Source: Bacteroides congonensis (lineage in GTDB: Bacteria > Bacteroidota > Bacteroidia > Bacteroidales > Bacteroidaceae). Taken from it: a stretch of 64,000 nucleotides of DNA. Of the stretch, positions 23,636-31,534 are shown in pieces. The notes below the pieces were generated by a model. The model had not been told where the DNA came from. It did no database searches and worked only from the letters and a program-made list of their open reading frames with translations. The DNA lies in NCBI RefSeq assembly GCF_900130125.1, contig NZ_FQXY01000011.1, positions 1,054,001-1,118,000 of the forward strand, written 5' to 3'. A program made the translations under genes and the position numbers. Position 1 is the stretch's first letter. The number at the start of each line of letters is the position of its first letter.

Positions 23636-24122
23636 TACTATTGGCTTCTTTATTTCTAAAATAGATAGAGTCTATTTTCTCTGAACTATTGGCTCTGTTT
23701 CCGAACTTGGTGCTGATGATATTTTGTTTCATCATATATCCGCATTCCATTGACTGGAAATAGGGCGTATTCTGCTGTACGATATATAGGGTATCTACAT
23801 CGTCAGGATTGTCTACCGGATTGTATTGGAGAATAAACACGGTAGAATCGCTGGTATAACGTAACGGCAGCATTATCTTATGCACTTTTTTCTCGTTGTT
23901 GAGAATGATTGAGTCCGTCCCCAATGCTTTGATTGTCAGTGAGTCAAGTGTGTCGTTTAACACCTTGGTCGGGTCAAGGCTCTTGTCTATGGTCTTGAAT
24001 GTGCAATACATCATCGGGCGTCCCGCCAACGAACAATCGTTCTCGTCCGAGCATGAACTATGGATGCTCACAGCGGCACCGACGATTATCAATAGGAGAA
24101 AGATACGAACTAAATTCTTCAT
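23571..24122 (-). CDS. DUF6452-like lipoprotein
   Basis: 183 residues from the ATG at 24122; a TTG two codons upstream is less likely. The N-terminus FLLLIIVGAAVSIHSSCSDEND has a lipobox-like SSC, so the protein is probably lipid-anchored in the envelope. The C-terminal half contains beta-rich stretches (FILQYNPVDNPDDVDTLYI, NLQIFFKYRDRTP). It precedes and overlaps the DUF6048-like gene, so the two probably act together. No biochemical role known. Confidence 0.65.
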   Translation of the reverse strand: MKNLVRIFLLLIIVGAAVSIHSSCSDENDCSLAGRPMMYCTFKTIDKSLDPTKVLNDTLDSLTIKALGTDSIILNNEKKVHKIMLPLRYTSDSTVFILQYNPVDNPDDVDTLYIVQQNTPYFQSMECGYMMKQNIISTKFGNRANSSEKIDSIYFRNKEANSNEIENLQIFFKYRDRTPITTD

Positions 24123-24142
24123 AGTCAATTATTGAATGTGAA

Positions 24143-25093
24143 TCAAATTTTCTTTTCTATCTGATAGTTATTCCGTTCCGGCGCATTACGCGAGATTAGT
24201 TCGCCAAGGAATCCGGCAAGGAATAATTGTGTACCTATAATCATTGCCGTGAGTGACAAATAAAAATAGGGAGAGTCGGTCACCAATCGGTAGGGCAGAC
24301 CGTTGGACATGGCATATAGTTTGCTGGCGCCTACGATGATGACAGAAATCATTCCGACGAGAAACATCAAAGAACCCAGCAATCCGAAGAAATGCATCGG
24401 CTTGATTCCGAATTTGGAAAGGAACCAAAGGGAGAGCAAGTCTAGATAGCCGTTGACAAAGCGGTTGAGCCCGAATTTGGTAGTGCCGTACTTGCGTGCC
24501 TGGTGATGTACCACCTTTTCACCGATTTTTTTGAATCCGGCGTTCTTTGCCAAGTAGGGGATATAGCGGTGCATTTCACCGTACACTTCGATGTGTTTTA
24601 CTACATCTTTGCGATATGCTTTCAGTCCGCAATTAAAGTCGTGCAGGTTTTTAACACCTGAGACTTTGCGTGCGGTGGCGTTGAATAACTTGGTTGGCAG
24701 TGTTTTCGATAATGGATCATATCTTTTTTGCTTCCAACCGGATACGAGGTCGTAACCATCTTCGGTTATCATCCGGTAGAGTTCGGGAATTTCGTCCGGG
24801 CTATCTTGCAGGTCTGCATCCATCGTGATAACCACGTCACCCTGGGCTTCGGCGAATCCGCAGTAGAGTGCGGGAGATTTGCCATAGTTGCGGCGGAATT
24901 TGATACCTTTTACGTGTTCTGATTGCGTCTTGAGCTTTTCTATCACTTCCCATGAGTGGTCGGTGCTTCCGTCGTTAACGAAAATCACTTCGAATGAGAA
25001 TCCGTTGGCTTGCATTACCCGTTCTATCCAAGCGTAGAGTTCGGGTAGTGACTCTTCTTCATTGAATAATGGGACTACAACTGATATATCCAT
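24143..25093 (-). CDS. Family 2 glycosyltransferase, membrane-anchored (DPM1/GtrB-like)
   Basis: 316 residues. A GT-A domain (VVPLFNEEESLPELYAW, FVNDGSTDHSW, ITMDADLQDSPDEIPEL with the DxD motif) is followed by an amphipathic region and two transmembrane helices (about 232-258 and 268-295). This is the layout of GtrB/ArnC/DPM1 enzymes that transfer a sugar to a polyprenyl phosphate at the cytoplasmic face. The sugar cannot be told. It is 14 nt before the DUF6452-like gene and 30 nt after DUF4199. Confidence 0.88.
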   Translation of the reverse strand: MDISVVVPLFNEEESLPELYAWIERVMQANGFSFEVIFVNDGSTDHSWEVIEKLKTQSEHVKGIKFRRNYGKSPALYCGFAEAQGDVVITMDADLQDSPDEIPELYRMITEDGYDLVSGWKQKRYDPLSKTLPTKLFNATARKVSGVKNLHDFNCGLKAYRKDVVKHIEVYGEMHRYIPYLAKNAGFKKIGEKVVHHQARKYGTTKFGLNRFVNGYLDLLSLWFLSKFGIKPMHFFGLLGSLMFLVGMISVIIVGASKLYAMSNGLPYRLVTDSPYFYLSLTAMIIGTQLFLAGFLGELISRNAPERNNYQIEKKI

Positions 25094-25122
25094 CTTTTTA
25101 TTACTAAATTACGAATTACAAA

Positions 25123-25680
25123 TTACGATTGCGAAGGTTTGTTGTTCTCAGGTTTTGCTCTTTTCATCACCATTAATGCGGTAGGGATGGCAAGGAGGCT
25201 TCCCCAGAATACATCCCATGATAATAGTTGCATGGTGATATTTATGGAATTGAGTGAACGGACACTGTCTATCGTCTCTTTTATAATCTCTTTGCTTTCA
25301 ATCAGGGCGGGGGTGTTTGCCATCAGTTCGTCCCATAGTTGTGTATAAGAATTGATGATAAAGCCGTGGTCGATAAACTGGAAATAGATGTAATGGGCTA
25401 CAGCTACCAGCAAGGAGGCAAACATATACATAAATATAGTAAAAAGGACAGCATGCGAAAACTGGATGCTTCCTCCGCATATCTTATCCCGATACATCTT
25501 CGTATAGTGGTAGCCGATGAACGGTACGGCCAATGTCAGGATTATAAATAAGAAAGAAAAGAAAGGGATACGAAACCCTAGTGGGAATAGTATGAATTTC
25601 AATATCCAATAGGCTCCCATATACGTGCCAAAGTGCATGGCATATTTCTGTAAATAGCTTCTGTTTTCTGTCATCTTCAT
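25123..25680 (-). CDS. DUF4199 membrane protein
   Basis: 185 residues with four hydrophobic segments (about 17-35, 38-58, 76-103, 150-170) and the DUF4199 features KYAMHFGTYMGAYWI and GGSIQFSHAV. The family is common in Bacteroidetes and usually precedes a GtrB-like glycosyltransferase, as here. Function unknown. First gene of the operon that runs to apbE. Confidence 0.8.
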   Translation of the reverse strand: MKMTENRSYLQKYAMHFGTYMGAYWILKFILFPLGFRIPFFSFLFIILTLAVPFIGYHYTKMYRDKICGGSIQFSHAVLFTIFMYMFASLLVAVAHYIYFQFIDHGFIINSYTQLWDELMANTPALIESKEIIKETIDSVRSLNSINITMQLLSWDVFWGSLLAIPTALMVMKRAKPENNKPSQS

Positions 25681-25868
25681 TTATAAATTGCGCACAAAGG
25701 TACGAATAATATCGGTTGGTAGGGGAAATATGGTTGTTAAAGTTAATAAAGCAATAAAAGTTGCTACCCGGGATTTTTTTTGTACTTTTAATTGCTTGAA
25801 ATGTAGTCTGTTAGTCTTTTTGTGTGAAAAAAGTTATCCATATCTATTGCAGGATTCATAAAAATGCC

Positions 25869-25876
25869 TACCTTTG
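25869..25876 (+). promoter_or_regulatory. -7 element (TACCTTTG) for SRP RNA
   Basis: TACCTTTG lies 12 nt before the first base of the SRP RNA terminal stem, the spacing expected between a Bacteroides -7 box and a transcription start. Confidence 0.75.
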
Positions 25877-25888
25877 CAACCGCAAAAC

Positions 25889-25984
25889 GGGTAAGTCCTA
25901 TACGGCCAGCTCCCTTCGAATCCTCCAGGGCTTGATCGCAGCAAAGGTAGTTGGTTGTAGCGGCGCGATATAGTTAGCTTACCC
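25889..25984 (+). ncRNA. ffs: Signal recognition particle RNA (small bacterial type)
   Basis: About 96 nt closed by GGGTAAG/CTTACCC. The apical region CCTCCAGGGC-TTGATC-GCAGCAAAGG carries the asymmetric-loop AGCA and CCAGG elements where Ffh binds, and CTCCCTTCGAATCC precedes it. The RNA pairs with Ffh to target nascent membrane proteins. It has its own promoter and lies 4 nt before tRNA-Thr, so the two are probably cut from one transcript. The call is from recalled Bacteroidales SRP RNA features. Confidence 0.82.
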
Positions 25985-25988
25985 ACCC

Positions 25989-26062
25989 GCCTCTTTAGCT
26001 CAGTTGGCCAGAGCACGTGATTTGTAATCTCGGGGTCGTTGGTTCGAATCCGACAAGAGGCT
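25989..26062 (+). tRNA. tRNA-Thr (anticodon TGT)
   Basis: 74-nt cloverleaf with acceptor stem GCCTCTT/AAGAGGC, D arm GCTC..GAGC, anticodon loop TTTGTAA (TGT, 26023-26025), and TTCGAAT T-loop with GTTGG/CCGAC. CCA is not encoded. The anticodon stem has one T-T mismatch. It reads ACA codons. Confidence 0.95.
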
Positions 26063-26095
26063 CAAAAATTGGATATACAGCCAGTTCACGAAGGA

Positions 26096-26136
26096 AAAAG
26101 CATTCAGGTATTTGCCTGAATGCTTTTCTTTTTTTA
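26096..26136. terminator. Strong terminator after tRNA-Thr
   Basis: AAAAGCATTCAGG and CCTGAATGCTTTT form a perfect 13-bp stem with a 6-nt loop and a T-run. The A-run on the left lets it also serve the convergent lipoprotein gene. Confidence 0.9.
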
Positions 26137-26143
26137 TATATGT

Positions 26144-27226
26144 CTATCGGGTACGCCTGTGCAATTTTACAAAGACTCCTAAAATTATCAGAGCAATTAG
26201 TAATGTAACTCCGAATGCCCAATAATTGATAACCCGTGATTCTGCATTGAGGGTATAATTGCCTGCCAAGAGCCGGAAACCATCTACTTTCCAAATAGCT
26301 GAATTGTTATTTAGTGTTCTTGCGTTGGAGGAAAGTAGTTTGCCGGGCATTGTCAACTCGAATCGTATGGTGTTATAGAGCACCTCGGCTATTTCGATTT
26401 TTTGTTCACATATGCTGTCCATGGCTTCTTTATTCTTTAAATAAAGTTCTGAATAGAATTTGGTTTGGTAGATTTTATCTAAAATGTTACAGAGAGCATC
26501 CGTTTGGGCATCTCCCCAAGTGTCTTGGGCGGAGAAGTGTTTTTTATAAACTGCTTCTTTTGATTCGTCCAAACGGTGTATATTGGTTGTGTCGCCCTGC
26601 GCCAAAATGAAATCATGAATCACTTCCCAGTTGATTTCGTATTGGCTGCGGCTATACCATTGTCCGAATTTGGTTTCGATTCCGTCCAGTTTATCTTTCA
26701 ATTCCATTCCGCTTAGTCCGTCGTAAGCTCTGTTGTCTCCGCAGAACCAAATGATTTGCTCTTCTTTATTCATGTAATTGCTGAGGGGTACAGGCCCTTT
26801 ATCCATAAGCTCTTTGTAGGTGGCGGTGTATATATAATAGGTATAAAACCACCTGAATCTTTTCTTCACTCGTTCTGTGGGGATAGTTAAGGGGTGCATG
26901 TATTCTTTTCCTTTTGTGACGGAAAAGTATTCTCCATCTACAACCGGTAGTTTTCTGCAAACTTTTACGTTCAGTTTTTCTTCCTCTCCCCAAAAGTTGA
27001 ACTTGACGGCAGAGTCCAGTTTTACTATTTGCCAGTCTGTGTCTATCTGAAACAGAAATGGATTGTGGGTCTTGTCTCCTGCGATGAAAGCGGAATCACC
27101 TCGGGCATAAACTTCCCTGTATATGCTTCCGTCACTTTCTATTCGTGAAGTCATCCGGTAGTTGGTGCTACAAGAAGCTGTACCGAGTAGCAACAATGCT
27201 GTTATGAATAAATGAGTAGTTTTCAT
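26144..27226 (-). CDS. Hypothetical lipoprotein with C-terminal membrane segment
   Basis: 360 residues from the ATG at 27226; the ORF extends upstream over the neighbouring gene without a convincing start. The N-terminus THLFITALLLLGTASCSTNY has a lipobox (GTASC). The C-terminus holds one transmembrane helix (VINYWAFGVTLLIALIILGVFV) and a basic tail. No known domain recognised. It is the third gene of a sigma-factor operon, 8 nt after the putative anti-sigma gene, and may be part of the envelope signal that the sigma factor answers (inference). Confidence 0.65.
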   Translation of the reverse strand: MKTTHLFITALLLLGTASCSTNYRMTSRIESDGSIYREVYARGDSAFIAGDKTHNPFLFQIDTDWQIVKLDSAVKFNFWGEEEKLNVKVCRKLPVVDGEYFSVTKGKEYMHPLTIPTERVKKRFRWFYTYYIYTATYKELMDKGPVPLSNYMNKEEQIIWFCGDNRAYDGLSGMELKDKLDGIETKFGQWYSRSQYEINWEVIHDFILAQGDTTNIHRLDESKEAVYKKHFSAQDTWGDAQTDALCNILDKIYQTKFYSELYLKNKEAMDSICEQKIEIAEVLYNTIRFELTMPGKLLSSNARTLNNNSAIWKVDGFRLLAGNYTLNAESRVINYWAFGVTLLIALIILGVFVKLHRRTR

Positions 27227-27234
27227 ATCTTGAT

Positions 27235-27636
27235 TTATTTGGATCGGTTTTCTTTGATTAACTGGATAATACGTGTCTGCCGGAGTTGCCGCTGTCGCGT
27301 GAATCGAGAGGACAGATAATTGTTTTTCTCTTGAAGTCCCATCTCTTTCCAATTCTCCGGTAATGGGAATGAAGTGCTGTTTTGCCAGTCTCCATATCCA
27401 TTCTGTTGAGGTGTGGGAGAAAGATAAGTATCGTTTATGAATAGTAGGAGTAACACTGCGGCAGCAAGTCCTGACAGCCAGGCACCAATCAGGAACTTTC
27501 TCCTTCCGGTTTTGGGATGCGACCGGGGAATGCTATTCAGAATAGACGTTGTCAACTCTTCCGGATTCTTTAATATTGGCTGTTTGTTTTTGAGTTCGGA
27601 CAGCCATTCTTCATACAGTTTATCTTCTTGTTTCAT
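27235..27636 (-). CDS. Putative anti-sigma factor (single-pass membrane protein)
   Basis: 133 residues: a soluble N-terminus (about 1-45), one transmembrane segment (KFLIGAWLSGLAAAVLLLLFI) and a short outer domain. It overlaps the ECF sigma gene by ATGA, the usual sign of a sigma/anti-sigma pair. No zinc-binding anti-sigma motif (HxxxCxxC) is visible, so the assignment rests on topology and coupling. Confidence 0.6.
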   Translation of the reverse strand: MKQEDKLYEEWLSELKNKQPILKNPEELTTSILNSIPRSHPKTGRRKFLIGAWLSGLAAAVLLLLFINDTYLSPTPQQNGYGDWQNSTSFPLPENWKEMGLQEKNNYLSSRFTRQRQLRQTRIIQLIKENRSK

Positions 27637-28196
27637 AAATCGGGGTCTATTTGATTCATTTTATTACGTATATTCTTCCGTGCCAGATACAAGGTGCTCT
27701 TTATCTTTTCCGGAGTTAATCCTGTGATACTTTGAACTTCCGTCACTTCCAGTTCTTCGACATCCCGAAGCATGAACACTATTCTCTGTTGTGCGGGCAG
27801 TTCGTCGGTATAGCGCAATATCAATTCTTTCAACTGTTTGTTGGCGAGTGATATTTCAATATTATCGTCCGAAGGAATATCTGCTGAATCAGAAAATGAA
27901 GATTCTTTGTCTAAGGGTGAATGGCTCAATGAACGCAAACGGTCATAGCAGGCATTGCAGGTAATTTTGTAAAGCCATGTAGAAAAGCGCTTTTCCCTAT
28001 CATATGATTTCAATGATAGCCAGACTTTGACAAATGTTTCCTGCGTCATGTCTCTTGCTTCATCCTCATCGCAAAGTAACCGGAAGGAAAGCCGGAATAC
28101 CAATGACTGGAATTCGGAAACCAAACGACCAAATGCTTCCTTGTCATCCTGCCGACTCCGGTCTACCAACTTCTGTATTTCTTCCTGATTCATCAT
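27633..28196 (-). CDS. ECF RNA polymerase sigma factor
   Basis: 187 residues with sigma region 2 (FRLSFRLLCDEDEARDMTQETFVKVW and STWLYKITCNACYDRLR) and region 4 (LPAQQRIVFMLRDVEELEVTEVQSITG, then KSTLYLARKNIRNKM). It recruits RNA polymerase to promoters of an envelope or stress response. First gene of a three-gene operon with a membrane partner and a lipoprotein. ECF operons of this type are often self-activated. Confidence 0.92.
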   Translation of the reverse strand: MMNQEEIQKLVDRSRQDDKEAFGRLVSEFQSLVFRLSFRLLCDEDEARDMTQETFVKVWLSLKSYDREKRFSTWLYKITCNACYDRLRSLSHSPLDKESSFSDSADIPSDDNIEISLANKQLKELILRYTDELPAQQRIVFMLRDVEELEVTEVQSITGLTPEKIKSTLYLARKNIRNKMNQIDPDL

Positions 28197-28406
28197 TTAT
28201 TCTTGTTTATAATATGATACGTTATAAAATACTTCCGGTCGTTTACGAATTATCAAATATACGAAAAAAAATATGAGACTCTATGACTTTTCTCTTAGGG
28301 GGTCGTGTATGATTAGGCTATAATGCAGGAATGATGTTTCTTTAATTAGGAAATGCCGATTTTTATTTGTTACTTTGTATGAAACAAATTCATTTAAGTG
28401 AAGAAT

Positions 28407-28724
28407 ATGAGAAGGATAGAATTGATCGAAACGTTGAAGGATATATTAAAACGTGTAGTTCCGAATGCACAGGCTATTCTTTATGGCTCAGAAGCTAGAG
28501 GGGAAGCGCGCCCGGATAGTGATGTAGACTTGCTGATATTGCTTGATAAGAATGAGATAACCTTGGAAGAAGAGGAAGAAATAACTGCACCGATATATGA
28601 TATGGAGTTTGAGAAGGGAATTGTTATTAGTCCAATCGTGATGACTCGTAAGCGTTGGGAAGAAGCTAAAAAGCAAACGTTGTTTTACTATAATGTTTTA
28701 AAAGATGGGATTCTTTTGCAATGA
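28407..28724 (+). CDS. MNT-type nucleotidyltransferase (antitoxin-like)
   Basis: 105 residues from the ATG at 28407; an in-frame GTG at 28398 would add three residues. The polymerase-beta-like motif GSEARGEARPDSDVDLLILL (near residue 30) has the GS and both Asp residues intact. MntA-type proteins neutralise HEPN RNases, in characterised pairs by AMPylation. The HEPN partner that overlaps its stop (ATGA) is truncated here, so this gene seems to be an orphan antitoxin. Confidence 0.85.
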   Translation: MRRIELIETLKDILKRVVPNAQAILYGSEARGEARPDSDVDLLILLDKNEITLEEEEEITAPIYDMEFEKGIVISPIVMTRKRWEEAKKQTLFYYNVLKDGILLQ

Positions 28725-28849
28725 ATGAAGACATACGACAGGATATAGTAATATATAGAATGGGTAAAGCCCATCAACTATTGCACGATGTAGATATTCT
28801 CGTAGAAAATGAGTTATGGAATTCTGCTATTCTGCTATTAATAGAATGA
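28721..28849 (+). pseudogene. Truncated HEPN-domain gene
   Basis: Starts MNEDIRQDIVIYRMGKAHQL and continues in the HEPN N-terminal pattern (LLHDVDILVENELWNSAI), then stops at 42 residues against the usual 120 or so. An 8-bp tandem duplication (CTGCTATT at 28824 and 28832) shifts the frame. Without it the frame would read NSAINRM, the start of the usual NSAINRLYYA segment, but the catalytic R-x4-6-H part is absent and a terminator follows. It is therefore both frameshifted and 3' deleted. Confidence 0.8.
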
Positions 28850-28863
28850 TAAAAGCTTATATA

Positions 28864-28895
28864 AAAATTCCCGGGCGATATCGTCCGGGGATTTT
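28864..28895 (+). terminator. Terminator after the MNT/HEPN remnant
   Basis: AAAATTCCCGGGCGAT and ATCGTCCGGGGATTTT pair along nearly their full length with two wobble pairs, ending in a T-run. Confidence 0.75.
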
Positions 28896-28900
28896 ATTTA

Positions 28901-29105
28901 ACGTCAGTTCGATATAAACCTGACTATTCCGCTTCTCCTCCTTCTGGAAGGAGGAGTCCCCGTAGGGGGAGGTGGTAGGTGAAATTGCAAATCTATATAT
29001 TTCTGAATAACAGACTACTATATTTACCTACCACCCCGTCCTTCGGACACCCCTCCTTCCAGAAGGAGGGGAAACCATGCGGACGAAATTATATCGAATT
29101 CACGT
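28901..29105. mobile_element. MITE-like inverted-repeat element with TATTTA duplication
   Basis: 205 bp bounded by imperfect 17-bp inverted repeats (ACGTCAGTTCGATATAA and TTATATCGAATTCACGT) and flanked on both sides by TATTTA, a possible 6-bp target duplication. Inside are more nested inverted repeats (CCTCCTTCTGGAAGGAGG, GGTGGTAGGT/ACCTACCACC). It has no coding capacity. It lies between the broken HEPN gene and enolase. Confidence 0.65.
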
Positions 29106-29127
29106 TATTTAGAAGTAAAATAGAGAT

Positions 29128-30408
29128 TTACTTAATTCTCTTATATCCATACACAGCCAAATCACCAAGCTCTTCTTCAATGCGAAGTAACTGATTATAC
29201 TTGGCCATACGGTCAGAACGGCTCAAAGAGCCGGTTTTGATTTGTCCGCTGTTGGTAGCTACTGCGATGTCGGCGATAGTAGCGTCTTCCGTTTCACCGG
29301 AACGGTGGGAAGTGACGGTAGTATAGCCGTGGCGGTGAGCCATTTCGATAGCGTTCAATGTCTCAGTCAAAGAACCAATTTGGTTTACTTTAATAAGGAT
29401 AGAGTTGGCGCAACCTTTTTCGATACCCATTGCAAGGAAATCGACGTTTGTCACGAACAGGTCGTCACCTACCAACTGGCAGCGGTCACCGATACGTTCA
29501 GTGAGTTTCTTCCAGCCGTCCCAGTCATTTTCACTCATACCGTCTTCGATAGAGTCAATAGGATATTTGTTGATTAACTCTTCCAAATAGTCGATTTGTT
29601 CCTCGGCGGTACGTTTCTTGCCTTTTTCGCCTTCAAACTTAGTGTAATCGTAAATGCCGTCATGGTAGAATTCCGAAGAAGCGCAGTCCATACCGATCAT
29701 TACGTCTTTGCCCGGTTCGTATCCTGCTGCTTTGATAGCGGCGAGAATAGAATTCAAAGCGTCTTCCGTACCTTCCAGGTTAGGAGCAAAACCACCTTCG
29801 TCACCTACGGCAGTGCTAAGCCCACGGTCTTTCAATACTTTCTTCAATGCATGGAATACTTCAGCACCCATGCGCAAACCTTCTCTGAAAGAGGGAGCAC
29901 CTACCGGGCGAATCATAAATTCCTGGAATGCGATAGGAGCATCACTATGTGAACCACCATTGATGATATTCATCATCGGCACGGGCATTACATACGTATT
30001 TGTTCCACCGATATAGCGGTATAAAGGAAGGTCTAAATAGTTGGCGGCAGCTTTGGCTACGGCAAGAGAAACACCGAGGATAGCGTTAGCACCCAAGTTG
30101 GATTTGGTCTTAGTGCCATCTAGTGCCAACATTGCGTAGTCGATTCCTCTCTGGTTGAGTGAAGACATTCCGACCAATTTCGGAGCAATGACTTTATTTA
30201 CATTGTCAACCGCTTTTTGTACACCTTTTCCACCATAGCGTTGCTTGTCACCATCGCGAAGCTCCAATGCTTCGTGTTCACCTGTGGAAGCACCCGACGG
30301 CACTGACGCGCGTCCCATAATTCCTGATTCCAATACTACGTCAACTTCTACTGTGGGGTTACCTCTTGAGTCGAGAATTTCTCGAGCTACAATTTTTTCA
30401 ATTTTCAT
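29128..30408 (-). CDS. eno: Enolase
   Basis: 426 residues from the ATG at 30408 (MKIEKIVAREILDSRGNPT). An upstream in-frame start at 30441 lies inside the promoter and is rejected. Enolase converts 2-phosphoglycerate to phosphoenolpyruvate in glycolysis. Signatures: SGASTGEHEALELRDGD, GDEGGFAP, the Mg ligands in MIGMDCASSEF and SIEDGMSENDW, VGDDLFVTN, LIKVNQIGSLTET and SHRSGETED. Single gene with its own promoter; MITE-like sequence lies downstream. Confidence 0.97.
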   Translation of the reverse strand: MKIEKIVAREILDSRGNPTVEVDVVLESGIMGRASVPSGASTGEHEALELRDGDKQRYGGKGVQKAVDNVNKVIAPKLVGMSSLNQRGIDYAMLALDGTKTKSNLGANAILGVSLAVAKAAANYLDLPLYRYIGGTNTYVMPVPMMNIINGGSHSDAPIAFQEFMIRPVGAPSFREGLRMGAEVFHALKKVLKDRGLSTAVGDEGGFAPNLEGTEDALNSILAAIKAAGYEPGKDVMIGMDCASSEFYHDGIYDYTKFEGEKGKKRTAEEQIDYLEELINKYPIDSIEDGMSENDWDGWKKLTERIGDRCQLVGDDLFVTNVDFLAMGIEKGCANSILIKVNQIGSLTETLNAIEMAHRHGYTTVTSHRSGETEDATIADIAVATNSGQIKTGSLSRSDRMAKYNQLLRIEEELGDLAVYGYKRIK

Positions 30409-30438
30409 CGTTTCTATTGTTTTTGAATAAGATTTTTG

Positions 30439-30446
30439 CAAAAGTA
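30439..30446 (-). promoter_or_regulatory. -7 element (TACTTTTG) for enolase
   Basis: TACTTTTG on the minus strand ends 30 nt before the enolase ATG, placing transcription start about 20 nt upstream of translation. Confidence 0.7.
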
Positions 30447-30762
30447 CGGACTTGACGGGGAGTGGGAAATCACTATAAATAGGTATTCTTTTTGTTCCTG
30501 TTCCCTATATGTCATTAGTTCACGTCCTTATACTATAACAACGGGACGATGCTTTTTGTTTGAACGTAATGGAGGAAATGTGAAGTGACAAGGGCTTCCT
30601 GTTTGAAATTTGTTCGGCATTATGGGGAATTCTTTTTGCGTATGTTTTCCGAAGGAGGTTTGGTGGCAGTGATTGGAGTAGAGTATATCGAAGAGGATTG
30701 TAATAGAATATGATTGAGGGATAAATTTCTGCAACTATGGCAGATTATTCATCGAACTTCGT

Positions 30763-30770
30763 TATATTTG
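30763..30770 (+). promoter_or_regulatory. -7 element (TATATTTG) for the Crp-like gene
   Basis: TATATTTG lies 29 nt before the ATG at 30800. It shows that the longer ORF start at 30737 is upstream of transcription start. Confidence 0.7.
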
Positions 30771-30799
30771 CAATGTATACTCGTTGGTTAAATCGGAAT

Positions 30800-31393
30800 A
30801 TGGCAAACTTCAATTCATATATAGACAATTTGGATATGACTTTCTGGCATGGAATCTGTCTGCAAAACGGAATGGTAAAGCATTACCGGAAAGGAGAGGT
30901 CTTTGTTTGGCAGGGAGATGTCATCAAGTATTTTGGGATTATCAGGAAGGGATATTTCAAATATACGATAACGGACACTGAAGGCCACGAACATATTACA
31001 GGGTTTGTATTCAGCAATGGCCTGGTGGGTGATTTTCTAAGTACCGTAAATAAGGAATCTGTTAAGACCAATATCATTGCAGCGACAGATGCGGAGGTGA
31101 TACAATGCCCCGCCAGCGTACTGAAACGCCAGCTTGAGCATTCGCCGGCACTGCGTCGGGCTCTGACAGAAGGCTTGTTTCGTCAAGCTTATATGCAGTA
31201 CTTGGATTTGTATAGCTCGTCGCCCAAAGCGCGTTATCTTGCTCTGCTGAAGCGATGTCCGGATATATTGCAAAACATTACTCTCAAAGAAATGGCCTCT
31301 TATCTGCAAATAACGCCTACACATCTGAGCCGTATCCGGAAAGAGCTGACATTCACCGATAATACACCTGATATATCTGATACACCGGAATGA
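30800..31393 (+). CDS. Crp/Fnr-family transcription regulator
   Basis: 197 residues from the ATG at 30800 (MANFNSYIDNLDM). The cyclic-nucleotide-binding-like domain spans about 15-120 (VKHYRKGEVFVWQGDVIKYFGII, FSNGLVGDFLS). The C-terminal winged helix is near 150-185 (ITLKEMASYLQITPTHLSRIRKEL). There is no cysteine cluster for oxygen sensing. Such regulators are numerous in Bacteroides and their ligands are mostly unknown. A lipoprotein/beta-barrel pair follows after 141 nt on the same strand. Confidence 0.88.
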   Translation: MANFNSYIDNLDMTFWHGICLQNGMVKHYRKGEVFVWQGDVIKYFGIIRKGYFKYTITDTEGHEHITGFVFSNGLVGDFLSTVNKESVKTNIIAATDAEVIQCPASVLKRQLEHSPALRRALTEGLFRQAYMQYLDLYSSSPKARYLALLKRCPDILQNITLKEMASYLQITPTHLSRIRKELTFTDNTPDISDTPE

Positions 31394-31534
31394 AGTTCTC
31401 CGCTCCTATCTTCTGCCAATATATTTTTTCCTTTTTCTGAATTTTATGTTATACCTGCAGTTCTCAACCTATGTTGAGAATCATTTGTCCGCTATGCCTT
31501 AATTTTGTGTTCATCATTTAAATTATAGACTCGT

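Noticed and set aside
25834..26294. Two minus-strand ORFs over SRP RNA and tRNA-Thr
   Set aside because: They run through structured RNA genes and a terminator; their peptides are translated RNA-gene sequence.
30528..30734. 68-residue ORF in the enolase/Crp intergenic region
   Set aside because: No promoter, no ribosome-binding signal and no domain; considered chance.
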